64,000 nt of DNA from an uncultured Alphaproteobacteria bacterium. Its GTDB lineage: Bacteria; Pseudomonadota; Alphaproteobacteria; Rhizobiales; Ancalomicrobiaceae. Positions 43,390 through 52,992 of this stretch are shown one piece after another. The DNA lies in assembly GCA_937864925.1 (NCBI GenBank), contig CALMFH010000153.1, positions 1-64,000 on the forward strand. The letters are read 5' to 3'. Each line of letters opens with the position of its first letter. Positions within the stretch are counted from its first letter, which is position 1. The notes beneath the pieces were generated by a model. That model saw nothing but the letters and a program-made list of their open reading frames with translations, was not told where the DNA came from and searched no databases. Both the position numbers and the translations under genes were made by a program.

Positions 43390-44129
43390 GATGGGTTCGT
43401 CCCTTGCGTGGTTGATCCGAGATATGCCGAGAGAATCTCCTCGGGGCTGCCGGCCGAGCGCATCTCGGCCGCTTCCTTTCGTCCGACGATGCGGCCGTTG
43501 CGCATGAAGTAGGCGCAGTCGGCGATCTTCATCGTGATCCAGTAGTTCTGCTCGACCAGCAGGATGGTGAGACCGGTCCGTCTCAGTTCCTCGAGCCGTT
43601 CGAAGACGCGCTTCACCAGGAGCGGCGCCAGACCCAACGACGGTTCGTCCAGCAGCAGGAGACGCGGTCGCGACATCAGCGCTCGGCCGATCGCGAGCAT
43701 CTGCTGCTGACCCCCGCTCAATTGCCAAGCCGGCGAATGCTGTCGGCCGGCGATTTCCGGGAACAGCGACATGACCACTTCGATCTGTTCGCGATTGTCC
43801 TGCTTGGAGCGGGTCATGCCGCCGAGCACGAGATTCTCCCGCACCGAGAGGGCGCGCGCCATGGCGCGACCTTCGGGGACGTAGGAGACGCCCATCTCGA
43901 CCAGACGCCGCGCGTCCTTGCCGGTGACGTCCGTGCCGTCGAAGCGGATCCGACCCGAGAAGGGCACCACCAATCCGGCGATCGACTTCATCAAGGTGGT
44001 CTTGCCGGCTCCGTTCGCTCCGAGCAGGGCCGTCAGCGACCCGCGTGCCACCGTCAGGGTGACATCCTCGATGGCCACCTTGCCGTCGTAGCCGGCGACG
44101 ATCTCCTCGACGAGCAACTGGTCAGTCAT
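43386..44129 (-). CDS. livF: Branched-chain amino acid-type ABC ATPase LivF, cassette 1
   Basis: 247 residues. Walker A GANGAGKTT, signature LSGGQQQM, Walker B LLLLDEPSLGLAP, and the LivF-typical EGRAMARALSVREN. It powers uptake together with LivG. Its start overlaps the livG end by 8 bp. It is strongly similar to the ATPase at 49601 of cassette 2. Confidence 0.94.
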   Translation of the reverse strand: MTDQLLVEEIVAGYDGKVAIEDVTLTVARGSLTALLGANGAGKTTLMKSIAGLVVPFSGRIRFDGTDVTGKDARRLVEMGVSYVPEGRAMARALSVRENLVLGGMTRSKQDNREQIEVVMSLFPEIAGRQHSPAWQLSGGQQQMLAIGRALMSRPRLLLLDEPSLGLAPLLVKRVFERLEELRRTGLTILLVEQNYWITMKIADCAYFMRNGRIVGRKEAAEMRSAGSPEEILSAYLGSTTQGTNPS

Positions 44130-44895
44130 CGCCGGTCCCCAGGTAGATTTCGGCGACGCGCGGGTCGCACCGGATCTCGGCGGGCGTGCCGGAGGTGACG
44201 ACGGCGCCGAAGTTGAGGACGTGGATGCGATCGCAGATCCCCATGATCAGGTCCATGTCGTGTTCGACCACGATGATGATCCGTCCCGACGCGCGCAGTT
44301 TTCCGATGGTGTCGGCGAGAGCGGCCGTCTCGGTCGAATTCAATCCGGCGGCCGGTTCGTCCAGCAGTACGACGCGCGGATCGCCGACGCCGGCGCGGGC
44401 GAGTTCGACGAGGCGCATGACGCCCGGGGCGGCGTTGGCGGCGAGCAGCGCGGCGTGATCGCCGAGACCGACGAACTCGAGCGCCCTTCGCGCCCTGTTC
44501 TCCGCCTCATCGCGATCGCCGAAACGCCGCGGGATCGGCAACAGCGCGTCGATCCAGCCCGAACGGCGCGCGGTGTTGAGGCCGACGATCACGTTCTCGA
44601 GCAGCGTGAGTTCGGACGAGAGCGCGGCATGTTGGAAGGTGCGGACGATTCCGCGATCGGCGCGACCGACCGTCGGGACGGCATTCAGGACCTCACCATC
44701 GTAGCTCACCGTCCCCCGCGAGGGACGATAGTGGCCGGTGAGACAGTTGAAGAAGCTCGTCTTGCCGGCGCCGTTTGGCCCGATCAGTCCAGTGATCTCG
44801 CCCGGCTGGAAATCCAGGCTCACGTCCCGCAGCACGTGCAGGCCGCCGAAGCTCAGGTCGACGTTTTTCACGATCAGAGAGGCGCGGTCAGACAC
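44122..44895 (-). CDS. livG: Branched-chain amino acid-type ABC ATPase LivG, cassette 1
   Basis: 257 residues. Walker A GPNGAGKTS, Walker B VVLLDEPAAGLN and H-loop VVEHDMDLIM are the LivG pattern. The start is GTG 44895 within GTGTCTGA, an 8-bp overlap with the livM stop. The signature region (GVMRLVELARAG) departs from the canonical LSGGQ, as is usual for LivG. Confidence 0.93.
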   Translation of the reverse strand: MSDRASLIVKNVDLSFGGLHVLRDVSLDFQPGEITGLIGPNGAGKTSFFNCLTGHYRPSRGTVSYDGEVLNAVPTVGRADRGIVRTFQHAALSSELTLLENVIVGLNTARRSGWIDALLPIPRRFGDRDEAENRARRALEFVGLGDHAALLAANAAPGVMRLVELARAGVGDPRVVLLDEPAAGLNSTETAALADTIGKLRASGRIIIVVEHDMDLIMGICDRIHVLNFGAVVTSGTPAEIRCDPRVAEIYLGTGDD

Positions 44896-45877
44896 GATGG
44901 TTTCGCCTCCGACGCACGCGGCGAACGATCGCGGGAACCGTCACGTTGAAGACGATGATGACCCCGAGGAGCGCCAAGCCGTAGATGATCAGGATGAACT
45001 GTCCGTAGTTCGACAGGAGCTGCGGCACCAGCGTCACGAAGGCGGCGCCGACGACGACGCCGTAGATACGGGTCGAATAGAGACTGACGACCGCTCCGAC
45101 GAGCAACGTCACGGAGTTCCAGAAGATGAAGCTGTTCGGCGACACCATCGACGTGGTGAAACCGAGGATCGATCCGCCGAAGCCGGCGATCGCGGCACTG
45201 ACCGCGAAGGCGCTCAAGCGGGCGCTGCCACTGGTCATGCCGAAGGCGGCAGCGGCATGGGGATGATCGCGGGCGGTCAGGATCATCAGGCCGAGGCGTG
45301 ATCCTCGGAAACGATGGGCGACGAACGTGGCGATGCAGAGTGCCGCCAGCGCGACGTAGTACTGCTGGAGGCCGCTCGCGACGCCGCCGACGATTCGAGA
45401 TTCGACGAAGAGCCCTTCGAAGCCGCCCGTCACTTCGGACCAGTAGAGCAGGACTTCCGGCACACACAGGCCGAGCGCCAGGGTCACGACGCTCAGATAG
45501 ACGCCGGAGAGAGTGCGGGACGGCCACGCGAACAGAAGTCCCACCGCGGCACTCACCGCCGTCGCGACCACGACACCGCCGAGGAAGGGGACATTCGGCC
45601 CGTTCTGCAGCAGAGCGATGGTGTAGGCACCGGTCGCCACGAAGAAGTTGTGCCCGATGGACACTTCGCCGCTGTAGCGGATGAGGAAGCTGACCGAGAG
45701 GATGGCGATCCCTTGTGCCAGCAGCAACGAGATCGAATAGAGCCAGAAGCTGCCGATCCAGATCGGCAACAGGCCGAGGAGGAGGACGGTTCCGATCGAC
45801 AACATCCGGTCGTCGATGCGCACCGCGGATCGTCGGGTCCGGTCGGCAGGAAGAGCCGTGGTGGAGGGTTCAGACAC
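44888..45877 (-). CDS. livM: Branched-chain amino acid-type ABC permease LivM, cassette 1
   Basis: 329 residues from GTG 45877, which sits in GTGTCTGA and overlaps the livH stop by 8 bp; an upstream start at 45907 would overlap by more. About nine hydrophobic helices; LivM landmarks are YSGEVSIGHNFFVATGAY and RTRLSGVYLSVVTLA-like RTLSGVYLSVVTLAL. Confidence 0.92.
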   Translation of the reverse strand: MSEPSTTALPADRTRRSAVRIDDRMLSIGTVLLLGLLPIWIGSFWLYSISLLLAQGIAILSVSFLIRYSGEVSIGHNFFVATGAYTIALLQNGPNVPFLGGVVVATAVSAAVGLLFAWPSRTLSGVYLSVVTLALGLCVPEVLLYWSEVTGGFEGLFVESRIVGGVASGLQQYYVALAALCIATFVAHRFRGSRLGLMILTARDHPHAAAAFGMTSGSARLSAFAVSAAIAGFGGSILGFTTSMVSPNSFIFWNSVTLLVGAVVSLYSTRIYGVVVGAAFVTLVPQLLSNYGQFILIIYGLALLGVIIVFNVTVPAIVRRVRRRRNHRV

Positions 45878-46736
45878 GGGAGCCGAGCCTCTGGGAGAGG
45901 ATGCCACCGGGGAAGAAGCTCAGAGAAGCCAACATGAAGGTCAGCAAGAAGGTGTTGAGCAGCTCCGGCGCGACGTAGAAGCTGAAGAGGTTGCAGGACA
46001 CCCCCACGAGGATGCCGCCGATCGCACTTCCCGGAAGACTGTCGAAGCCGCCGATGACCGCCGCCGCGAACGCCTGCAACATGAAGGTCGTCACGGTGGT
46101 CGAGCTGAGGAACGTCGTCGGAACGATCAGCAATGCGGCGATCACGCCGAGCATCGACGATGTCACCCAGGAGAACAGGTGGACCCGAGAAATGCTGAGG
46201 CCGCACACGCGTGCCGCGAAGGGATCGGTCGAGACGGCGCGAAAGGCGACGCCGAGACGGGTGCGCTCGATGACCAGGAACAAGGCCACCACCACCAGGA
46301 ACGTGGCGGAGAGCACCGCGACGTCGTAGGCGGTCAACGCCATGCCGAGAATCGAGAACGAGAGATGCGGCAGCGGCAGGTCGAGCCGGAAGATGTTCGA
46401 TCCGTACTGCCAGAGGATCATGCCCTGAGCGATCAGTCCGATCCCGAGCGTGGCGATCGTCGCCGTCGTGGCAGCACGCTGCAGCAATTCGGCGATCAGC
46501 CCGTAGACCAACACCGATATCGCGATCGCCCCGAGCAGAGCCGCGGCGACGGCGGCGAGCCAGGGCCAGCCCGCTCCGCCTGCCGTCAACGCATGGACCG
46601 AGAACGCCCCGTACCCGGCCAATGCGCCGTGCGCGAAGTTGACCATCTTCGAACTCTTGAAGATCATGACCAGACCGAGTGCCCCCAGCGAATAGAGGCA
46701 TCCGGTCACGATCCCTTGCCATATGACGGGCAACAT
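45870..46736 (-). CDS. livH: Branched-chain amino acid-type ABC permease LivH, cassette 1
   Basis: 288 residues from ATG 46736, preceded by CCGGAG; a GTG at 46763 overlapping the previous stop (GTGA) is an alternative without a ribosome-binding site. Membrane protein with LivH features: SLGALGLVMIFKSSKMVNFA, RTRLGVAFRAVSTDPFAARV and GGFDSLPGSAIGGILVG. Confidence 0.92.
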   Translation of the reverse strand: MLPVIWQGIVTGCLYSLGALGLVMIFKSSKMVNFAHGALAGYGAFSVHALTAGGAGWPWLAAVAAALLGAIAISVLVYGLIAELLQRAATTATIATLGIGLIAQGMILWQYGSNIFRLDLPLPHLSFSILGMALTAYDVAVLSATFLVVVALFLVIERTRLGVAFRAVSTDPFAARVCGLSISRVHLFSWVTSSMLGVIAALLIVPTTFLSSTTVTTFMLQAFAAAVIGGFDSLPGSAIGGILVGVSCNLFSFYVAPELLNTFLLTFMLASLSFFPGGILSQRLGSRV

Positions 46737-46759
46737 CGGCCGCACTCCGGAATGTCTTC

Positions 46760-48030
46760 TCACTTGGAGACCGCGTCGAACACGACTTGCGGATAGGGGC
46801 TGAAATCGCGGACGAGCCTGAACTTTCCGGCCTCGGCGCGAATCATGACCTCCTGGCGGGTCCCGCGGTGATCACCGGCAGTGAAGGTGATCTTGTCGGC
46901 GGCACCGGCCGAGACGCCGTCGATCGTGTTCATGACGGCGATGAGGTTCTCCCTCGTCGGCTCCTTGCCGCTCGACAGCAGACGTTCGAACGCGACGGCG
47001 AAGAGCGAGGCGCCGGTCCAGCCATTGAGGCCGAAGACGCCGAGTTTGTCGTTCGGATAATATTTGGGAACGACGGCCCGATAGGCCTCGATCGCCGGGC
47101 GATCGGCGTCGAGCGGCAGGAGCCACGACGAAAAGTACACGCCGTCCAACAGGTCGCCGGTCAATTCGTAGGTCGACGGGTCCGCGGTGAAGAAGGGGGC
47201 GAACCAGGTGCCTTTCCACGAGATGCGCGCCGCCGAGCGCAACGCACTGGCCAGATGGGCGTTCGAACCGAAGAGGAGGACGACCTCGGCGCCCGCCGCC
47301 GAGACGCGCTGAATCTGAGCCGAGAGGTCGGTGGTGGCGACATCGAAGGAGACGTCGGTCAGAATCGTCTTCTTCCGGGACGACAGGACCAAGTCGAGGC
47401 CGAATTTCGCCCGCCGCCCCAGTTCGTCGTTCTGCCAGATCAGCGCACATTTGTCCTTGCCGAGAACGTCGAGGGCATATTGCGCACTCGATGCCGCCGA
47501 GAGGGCGTAGTCGGGCAGCAGCGGAAACATGTTCGCCTCGGCGATGATCTTGGGCGACCCGCCGCTCGGGCGATCACCGGCAGGTTCTTGGACCTGGCGT
47601 AGGGGATGATGGCGATGTTGGGCGTGGTGCCGTTGCTGACCACCAGGGCGTAGACGTCGTCTTCTTCGACGAGACGACGCGTCGCTGCCAGACTCTGAGC
47701 CGGATCGTAGCCGTCGTCGCGAATGATGTACTGGACCTTCCAACCCCGGATGCCACCACGCTCGTTCAGGTCCTTGAAGTAGGCGTCGGCGGCATGTTGG
47801 ATCGCCGCATAGAACGGAACCGGACCGGTCAGGGGTGAGAAGGCCCCGACGCGTACGACTTTGTTCGCCATGTCGATCCCGGGGAGAGACGCCGCCCGGG
47901 CCGACCGGCCACCGACGACTCCCGCCGCTAGTGCCGCGATCGCACCACTCAAAAACTGCCGCCGGGCCGGGCGGAGCAGAGGCTTCGACGCGAGGATATC
48001 GTTGTGGTGGCCATACTTTCGATCCGTCAT
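46760..48030 (-). pseudogene. Liv-type ABC substrate-binding protein gene with a frameshift
   Basis: The first part starts at ATG 48030 (GGGAGG upstream), has a signal region (RRQFLSGAIAALAAGV) and reads in one frame to ...KNLPVIA. The rest, from GGSPKIIAEANMFPLL to the C-terminus at 46760, is in another frame. Comparison with the intact paralogue at 54766 (LPMLGPIGGAS) indicates that one base is missing near 47568-47572, probably a G in ATCGGCCCG. Both halves are well conserved, so the lesion is very recent or a base-calling error. As read, the importer of cassette 1 lacks a full binding protein. Confidence 0.85.
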
Positions 48031-48657
48031 CCGTCCGCCTCCCGGTGTTCTGTCAGATAGACCATGTGATCTATTTTTCGAGACTAGGGGAAGGGTACGG
48101 CCGCCGTCAACAATTTTTCTCGGCCGATTTTTCGTGACGATGTGCGAACCGATCCGCGGCGACGACCCCACCGGGACAGAGCGCGGCTCGATCGATCCCG
48201 AGACGCCACCGTTCGCCGTCGAGCCGCATTTCTCTTCACGCGTCCACGAAGTGGGTCTTTGGGATCGGACCGTGTCGCGGGGGCTCGATCTCGGCGATCG
48301 GTCCGATCGGTCGAGCAGCGTCGGTGACCGATCGGAGGCGTTCGATCGGATCCGGTTGCATTCCGCTGAGGGGTGCGGCCGCCCGTGGTGCAGAAGGCGT
48401 CACGCACGATCCCGCCATACCGCCGCCGGCAGCGCGATCGCCGCCGCACGCACGACACGACCGGCCGTCGTACGGATGCTTCGACCCGTCGGAAGGACCG
48501 AAGAACTCGGTCGGTCGATGGTCCGCTTCCGACCCGACGATCGGTCACGGCCGAATGGTCACGGCGGTGCGACCGAGTGCAATTCTGCCTTCACGGCCTC
48601 GCACGCGACGCAGTGGACCTCATGGGTGTGCTCGAGAATCCAGCCGGGTCGTGCGGG
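48031..48657. other. Long gap upstream of ABC cassette 1
   Basis: Apart from the promoter at 48057-48110, the 627 bp hold no recognised gene. Open frames are present on both strands, but they are rich in Arg/Ser/Pro, as expected of GC-rich shadows. It is rich in short repeats of CGATCGG-like sequence. No hairpin typical of a terminator for the SMP-30 gene was found. Confidence 0.45.
48057..48110 (-). promoter_or_regulatory. Promoter and operator-like palindrome of ABC cassette 1
   Basis: Read leftward: -35 TTGACG (48105-48110), an 18-bp spacer, -10-like TAGTCT (48081-48086). AATAGATCACATGGTCTAT then begins at 48075, an interrupted palindrome (ATAGA ... TCTAT) covering the likely transcription start. 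The motif AATAGAyCAyAyG recurs behind the -10 box of tcuAB. Confidence 0.6.
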
Positions 48658-49581
48658 TCATCCCGCCAGCACCAACCCGGGTCGCGGCCAGTCGACGGCG
48701 ATCAGGCGTCCGGTGCCCGAGAGCGTGACATAGGCCGTCCTCATGTCCGCCCCACCGAAGCAGATGTTGGTGCAATAGGCTTCCGGCGCCTCGTGGAACT
48801 CGATGAGTTCGCCCGACGGCGAGAACACGCTGATCCCGCCCTTCACCAGCGTCGCCACGCAGATGTTGCCGTTCGCTTCGACCGCCATCGAGTCGAAACG
48901 CTGATAGCCGGGCAGTCCGTGGACAAGACGGCCGCCGTTCGGCGACGGCCAGGGCTCCTTCGCCACCACCCCTTCGCCGACGATGTCGAAGGCCCACAGG
49001 CGGCTGGTCTCGGTCTCCGCCACGTAGAGCGTGCCGCCGTCCGGCGACAGGGCGACGCCGTTCGGGGTGAGGATCGGGAAGATCGCCTCGCGGATCAGCG
49101 AGCCGTCGGTCCGGGCGTAGAAGACGGCGCCGCGGTCCGAGACCCGGCCGTAGGTCTTGCCGAGGTCGGTGAACCAGAAGCCCCCGGCGGCATCGAAGAC
49201 GATGTCGTTCGGCCCCTTCAGCGGGATGCCGTCGCAGGAGTCGTAGAGAACCTTCGCCTCGCCGGTGACGATGTCGACCTGTTCGATCCGGCCGCTGCGG
49301 TAGTCCGAGGCGCGGCCGGTCGGACGGAGGTATCCGGTCTCGTCGCGGTACCAGTCGAAGCCGCCGTTGTTACAGACGTAGCACTTGCCGTCCGGCCCCA
49401 TCGCGGCGCCGTTGGGCCCGCCGCCGAGTTCGGCGACCGTCGTCCGCCGCCCCGTCGCCGGGTCGATCCGGGTTAGCCGCCCACCCTCGATCTCGACCAC
49501 CAGGACGCTGCCGTCGGGAAGCACCACCGGTCCCTCGGGGAAGCCGAGGCCGCTCGCGATTTCTCTGCCTTCGAGTCGCAT
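48658..49581 (-). CDS. SMP-30/gluconolactonase family protein
   Basis: 307 residues from ATG 49581 (GGAG upstream). A six-bladed propeller protein with metal-ligand motifs: FPEGPVVLPDGS (Glu), GPNDIVFDAAGGFWFTD (Asn) and LTPNGVALSPDGGTLY (Asn, Asp). The family hydrolyses sugar or other lactones with a divalent metal. It is the last gene of cassette 2 and could open a lactone made from the transported compound. Confidence 0.9.
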   Translation of the reverse strand: MRLEGREIASGLGFPEGPVVLPDGSVLVVEIEGGRLTRIDPATGRRTTVAELGGGPNGAAMGPDGKCYVCNNGGFDWYRDETGYLRPTGRASDYRSGRIEQVDIVTGEAKVLYDSCDGIPLKGPNDIVFDAAGGFWFTDLGKTYGRVSDRGAVFYARTDGSLIREAIFPILTPNGVALSPDGGTLYVAETETSRLWAFDIVGEGVVAKEPWPSPNGGRLVHGLPGYQRFDSMAVEANGNICVATLVKGGISVFSPSGELIEFHEAPEAYCTNICFGGADMRTAYVTLSGTGRLIAVDWPRPGLVLAG

Positions 49582-49600
49582 GGTGCTCACTCCGTCGATG

Positions 49601-50344
49601 TCACGCGGGGACGGCGGCGGGTGCGCCACCGCCGAGATAGGCCTCCAGCACCTCGGCGAGGCTGGTCGAGGTGTCGAGGTCCGACGCCTTCCGCGTCCCC
49701 AGGATCTGCCCGTTGCGGACGAAGCAGACCGCGTCGGCGACGCGCAGCGTCATGCGGAAGCTCTGTTCGACCAGCAGGATGGAGAGGCCGCTCTCCTCCT
49801 TGATGCGCATCAACCGCTCGAAGACGCGGCGGATGAGGAGCGGCGCCAACCCGAGCGACGGTTCGTCGAGCAGCAGGAGGCGCGGCGAACTCATCAGCGC
49901 CCGGCCGATCGCCAGCATCTGCTGCTCGCCGCCGCTCAGCATCCAGGCCGGCGACTTGGCGCGCTGTGCGATCTCCGGAAAGAGATCGAGCATCTGCGAC
50001 CGCCGCGCCGCCAGGGTGCGCGAGTCGAGAAAATAGCCGCCGAGCGCCAGGTTCTCCTCGACCGTCAGGTCGGTGACGATCTCGCGCCCTTCCGGCACGT
50101 AGACGATGCCGAGGCCGACGCGCTCGCGCGCCGACAGCCGCGACACGTCGCGCCCGTCGAAGACGACCTCGCCCTGGGCTTCGACGAGGCCGGCGATGGC
50201 CTTGAGGATCGAGGACTTGCCGGCACCGTTCGCCCCGAGGAGGGCGAACACGCTGCCCGCCGGAAAGCCGAAGGCGACGCTCTCGGCCGCCAGCGTCTTG
50301 CCGTAGCGCACGTCGAGACCGCGAACGCTCAGGAGGTCAGTCAT
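49601..50344 (-). CDS. livF: Branched-chain amino acid-type ABC ATPase LivF, cassette 2
   Basis: 247 residues. Walker A GANGAGKSS, signature MLSGGEQQM and Walker B LLLLDEPSLGLAPLLIRRVF. Same length as and highly similar to the cassette 1 ATPase. It overlaps the livG stop by 8 bp. Confidence 0.94.
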   Translation of the reverse strand: MTDLLSVRGLDVRYGKTLAAESVAFGFPAGSVFALLGANGAGKSSILKAIAGLVEAQGEVVFDGRDVSRLSARERVGLGIVYVPEGREIVTDLTVEENLALGGYFLDSRTLAARRSQMLDLFPEIAQRAKSPAWMLSGGEQQMLAIGRALMSSPRLLLLDEPSLGLAPLLIRRVFERLMRIKEESGLSILLVEQSFRMTLRVADAVCFVRNGQILGTRKASDLDTSTSLAEVLEAYLGGGAPAAVPA

Positions 50345-51128
50345 CGTCTCCTCCGAGATAGATGCGGACGACTTCCGGGTCGGCGCGCACTTCGGCGGGC
50401 GTGCCGTGGGCGATGATCTGGCCGAAGCTGAGCACGTAGATGCGGTCGCAGAGCTGCATGATCAGATCCATGTCGTGCTCGACCACCACCACCACGAGAT
50501 CCGGCCGGATCAGCCGCTGCAGCGCCCGCATCAGATCGCGGGTCTCCACCGCGTTGAGTCCCGCCGCCGGTTCGTCGAGCAGCAGCGCCTTGGGGTTTCC
50601 CGCCATGGCGCGGGCGATCTCGACGAGGCGCAGGGTGCCGGGTGGCAGTTCCGCCGGCAGGATCTCGGCGACGGCGGTGATGCCGAGGCTCTCCAGAGCG
50701 GCGAGTGCCTTGCGCCGGGCCATGGCGTCTTCCCGGGTTCCCGAGGGCAGCGGCAGGAAGGCGTTCGCCCAGCCGCTTCGTCGCTCCAGCGTCAGCCCGA
50801 CCATGACGTTCTCGAGCACGGTGAGGTCCGGGCACAGCGCCATGTGTTGGAACGAGCGGGAGATACCGAGTGCGGCGCGGCGATGCGGCGGCAGGGTCTC
50901 GAGCGGCACTCCGCCGAAGGCGATGCGGCCGAGCTGAGCCCGGTAGAGCCCGGTGAGGCAGTTGAAGAGGCTGGTCTTGCCCGCCCCGTTCGGCCCGATG
51001 AGCCCGGTGATGCGGCCCGGTTCGAGGTCGACGCTGACGTCCTTGAGGACCTGGACCGCCCCGAACGACAGCCGGAGGTTCTCGGCTCTGAGACGTTGTG
51101 GGACGGATCGATTTTCGATCGCGGTCAT
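50337..51128 (-). CDS. livG: Branched-chain amino acid-type ABC ATPase LivG, cassette 2
   Basis: 263 residues from ATG 51128, which overlaps the livM stop by four bases; the open frame continues upstream inside livM. Walker A GPNGAGKTS, Walker B ALLLDEPAAGLN and VVEHDMDLIMQL identify the LivG subunit. Confidence 0.93.
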   Translation of the reverse strand: MTAIENRSVPQRLRAENLRLSFGAVQVLKDVSVDLEPGRITGLIGPNGAGKTSLFNCLTGLYRAQLGRIAFGGVPLETLPPHRRAALGISRSFQHMALCPDLTVLENVMVGLTLERRSGWANAFLPLPSGTREDAMARRKALAALESLGITAVAEILPAELPPGTLRLVEIARAMAGNPKALLLDEPAAGLNAVETRDLMRALQRLIRPDLVVVVVEHDMDLIMQLCDRIYVLSFGQIIAHGTPAEVRADPEVVRIYLGGDDD

Positions 51129-52102
51129 GGCCGGCCTCCGCGCGTCAGGATGCGGCGGAGGTCGGACGCCGAATTGACCGCCAGCGTCACGCCGAGGAGA
51201 ACTGCGCCGTAGAGGACGGGCACCCAGTCGCCGGCGCCGGCGAGGTAGTTGGGGACGAGGGTGAGAAAGGCACCGCCGACCAGCGCCGGCACCAGGGTCA
51301 GTCCGTTGAGGCTCACCACCGATCCGACCAGGAGAAAGATCGCGCTCCACAGGGTGAAGCTGTTCGGGGAAACCGCCGAACTGGCGACCGCGACCATCGC
51401 GCCGGACATCGAGGCGAGTGTGGCGCTGAGTGCGAACACCGAGATGCGGGCCCAACCGCGGGTGATGCCGAAGGCCTCCGCGGCTCGCGGATGGGCGCGA
51501 GCCATCAGCAGTGCCAGCCCTTGCGGCGACTTGCGCAGCCGCGCGAGAGCGAGGCAGACGAGAACGAGGAGCGCGAGCGCCAGATAGTAGCGCTGCGGTG
51601 CCTTGGGCAGGCCGGCCAGCGGATCGAGTGCGACGTAGAGCCCCTCGAACCCACCCGTGAACCTCTCAGAGTGAACCAGGATCTCGGGCAACGCCAGCGC
51701 CAGAGCCATCGTCGACACCGCGAGGTAGATCCCCGACAGGCGACGCGACGGGTAGGCGAAGACGAGACCGCCGACGAGGCCGGCGAGAGCCGCGACCGGC
51801 AGGCCGACGAAGAAGCCGACGCCCGCCTGCTTCTCCAGGATGGCCACGGCATAGGCGCCGAGGGCGACGAAGAAGGAGTGTCCGATCGACACCTCGCCGC
51901 CGTAGCGCACCAACACACTCACCGACAGGACGCCGATCGCGTTGGCGAAGCACAGGGACAGACTGTAGATCAGATAGCCTCCTGCGCCGAACGGCAGCAC
52001 CAGGAGAAGACCGACGAGGGCGACGGTGGCGAGAGTCTTCGGATCGAGCGCCCGGTTCGCGAAAGGCTGCGGGGGCGTTTCGGTTTGCGTGAGGTCAGAC
52101 AC
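51125..52102 (-). CDS. livM: Branched-chain amino acid-type ABC permease LivM, cassette 2
   Basis: 325 residues from GTG 52102. This GTG lies in the sequence GTGTCTGA overlapping the livH stop, exactly as in cassette 1; another GTG at 52108 is possible. Hydrophobic throughout, with RYGGEVSIGHSFFVALGAY and RRLSGIYLAVSTMALA. Confidence 0.92.
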   Translation of the reverse strand: MSDLTQTETPPQPFANRALDPKTLATVALVGLLLVLPFGAGGYLIYSLSLCFANAIGVLSVSVLVRYGGEVSIGHSFFVALGAYAVAILEKQAGVGFFVGLPVAALAGLVGGLVFAYPSRRLSGIYLAVSTMALALALPEILVHSERFTGGFEGLYVALDPLAGLPKAPQRYYLALALLVLVCLALARLRKSPQGLALLMARAHPRAAEAFGITRGWARISVFALSATLASMSGAMVAVASSAVSPNSFTLWSAIFLLVGSVVSLNGLTLVPALVGGAFLTLVPNYLAGAGDWVPVLYGAVLLGVTLAVNSASDLRRILTRGGRP

Positions 52103-52988
52103 GTCCACCGCTCCTTCTGGCGAGAAGCCCGTCGGGGAAGAAGTTGAGGGTGACGAGGATGACCGCGAGCAGGAACGAGTTCATGAACTCGGGCGACACG
52201 TAGAAGGAGAACAGGTTGGTGGCGATGCCGACCAGGATGCCGCCGAGCGCGGCACCGGGAAGGCTGGCGAAGCCGCCGACCACCGCGGCGGTGAAGGCCT
52301 GGAGCATGAAGGACGACACCGTGGTGGAGGAGAGGAAGGTCGTCGGCACGATGAGCAGTGCCGCCACCAGACCGAGGACGGCGCTCACCAGCCACGAGAA
52401 GAGATGAACCCGCCGCAGGTCGAGACCGCAGACGCGGCTGGCGAAGGGGTTCGACGAGGTGGCGCGGAAGGCGATGCCGAGCCGGGTCCGCTCGATGACC
52501 AGGAACAGCGAGCCGATGATGAGCAGGGTCACCACCAGAACGGTGAGGTCGTAGGAGGTGATCCGCACACCGGCGAGCGACAGGCCGAAGCGGGGGATCG
52601 GCAGATCGAGATTGACGATCTCGGCGCCGAACACCAGCTGGATCGCGCCCTGCAGGATCAGGCCTATGCCGAGCGTGGCGATGGTGCTGGCGAGATCCGA
52701 CTTGAAGACGATCGGCGCGATCAGCGCATAACTCAGCACCGCGATGCAGGCGACCAGTGCAACCGCCGTGGCGACGGCGCCGCCCCACGACAGGTTGGCG
52801 AGACCGCCGCTGGAGAAGCCGTAGACCAGGAAGGCGGCGAGGCCGGCGAGATTGCCGTGGGCGAAGTTCACCACGCGCGAACTCTTGTAGATCATCACCA
52901 GACCGAGCGCGCCGAGGCCGTAGAGACAGCCCGAGACGATGCCCGACCAGAGGAGTGGCGGCAGATCCCCGACGAGGGTCTTCAACAT
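52095..52988 (-). CDS. livH: Branched-chain amino acid-type ABC permease LivH, cassette 2
   Basis: 297 residues. LivH features GLGALGLVMIYKSSRVVNFA, RTRLGIAFRATSSNPFASRV and GGFASLPGAALGGILVGIA. It starts 4 bp after the dehydrogenase stop, so catabolic enzymes and transporter are co-transcribed. Confidence 0.93.
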   Translation of the reverse strand: MLKTLVGDLPPLLWSGIVSGCLYGLGALGLVMIYKSSRVVNFAHGNLAGLAAFLVYGFSSGGLANLSWGGAVATAVALVACIAVLSYALIAPIVFKSDLASTIATLGIGLILQGAIQLVFGAEIVNLDLPIPRFGLSLAGVRITSYDLTVLVVTLLIIGSLFLVIERTRLGIAFRATSSNPFASRVCGLDLRRVHLFSWLVSAVLGLVAALLIVPTTFLSSTTVSSFMLQAFTAAVVGGFASLPGAALGGILVGIATNLFSFYVSPEFMNSFLLAVILVTLNFFPDGLLARRSGGRV

Positions 52989-52992
52989 GTCG

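Noticed and set aside
46737-46763. GTG start of livH (cassette 1) overlapping the previous stop as GTGA
   Set aside because: No ribosome-binding site is present there, whereas ATG 46736 has CCGGAG and matches the usual LivH N-terminus.
47861-48733. Open frame on the + strand across the gap at 48 kb
   Set aside because: Arg/Ser-rich composition, overlap with two genes and no recognisable motif mark it as a GC-rich shadow.
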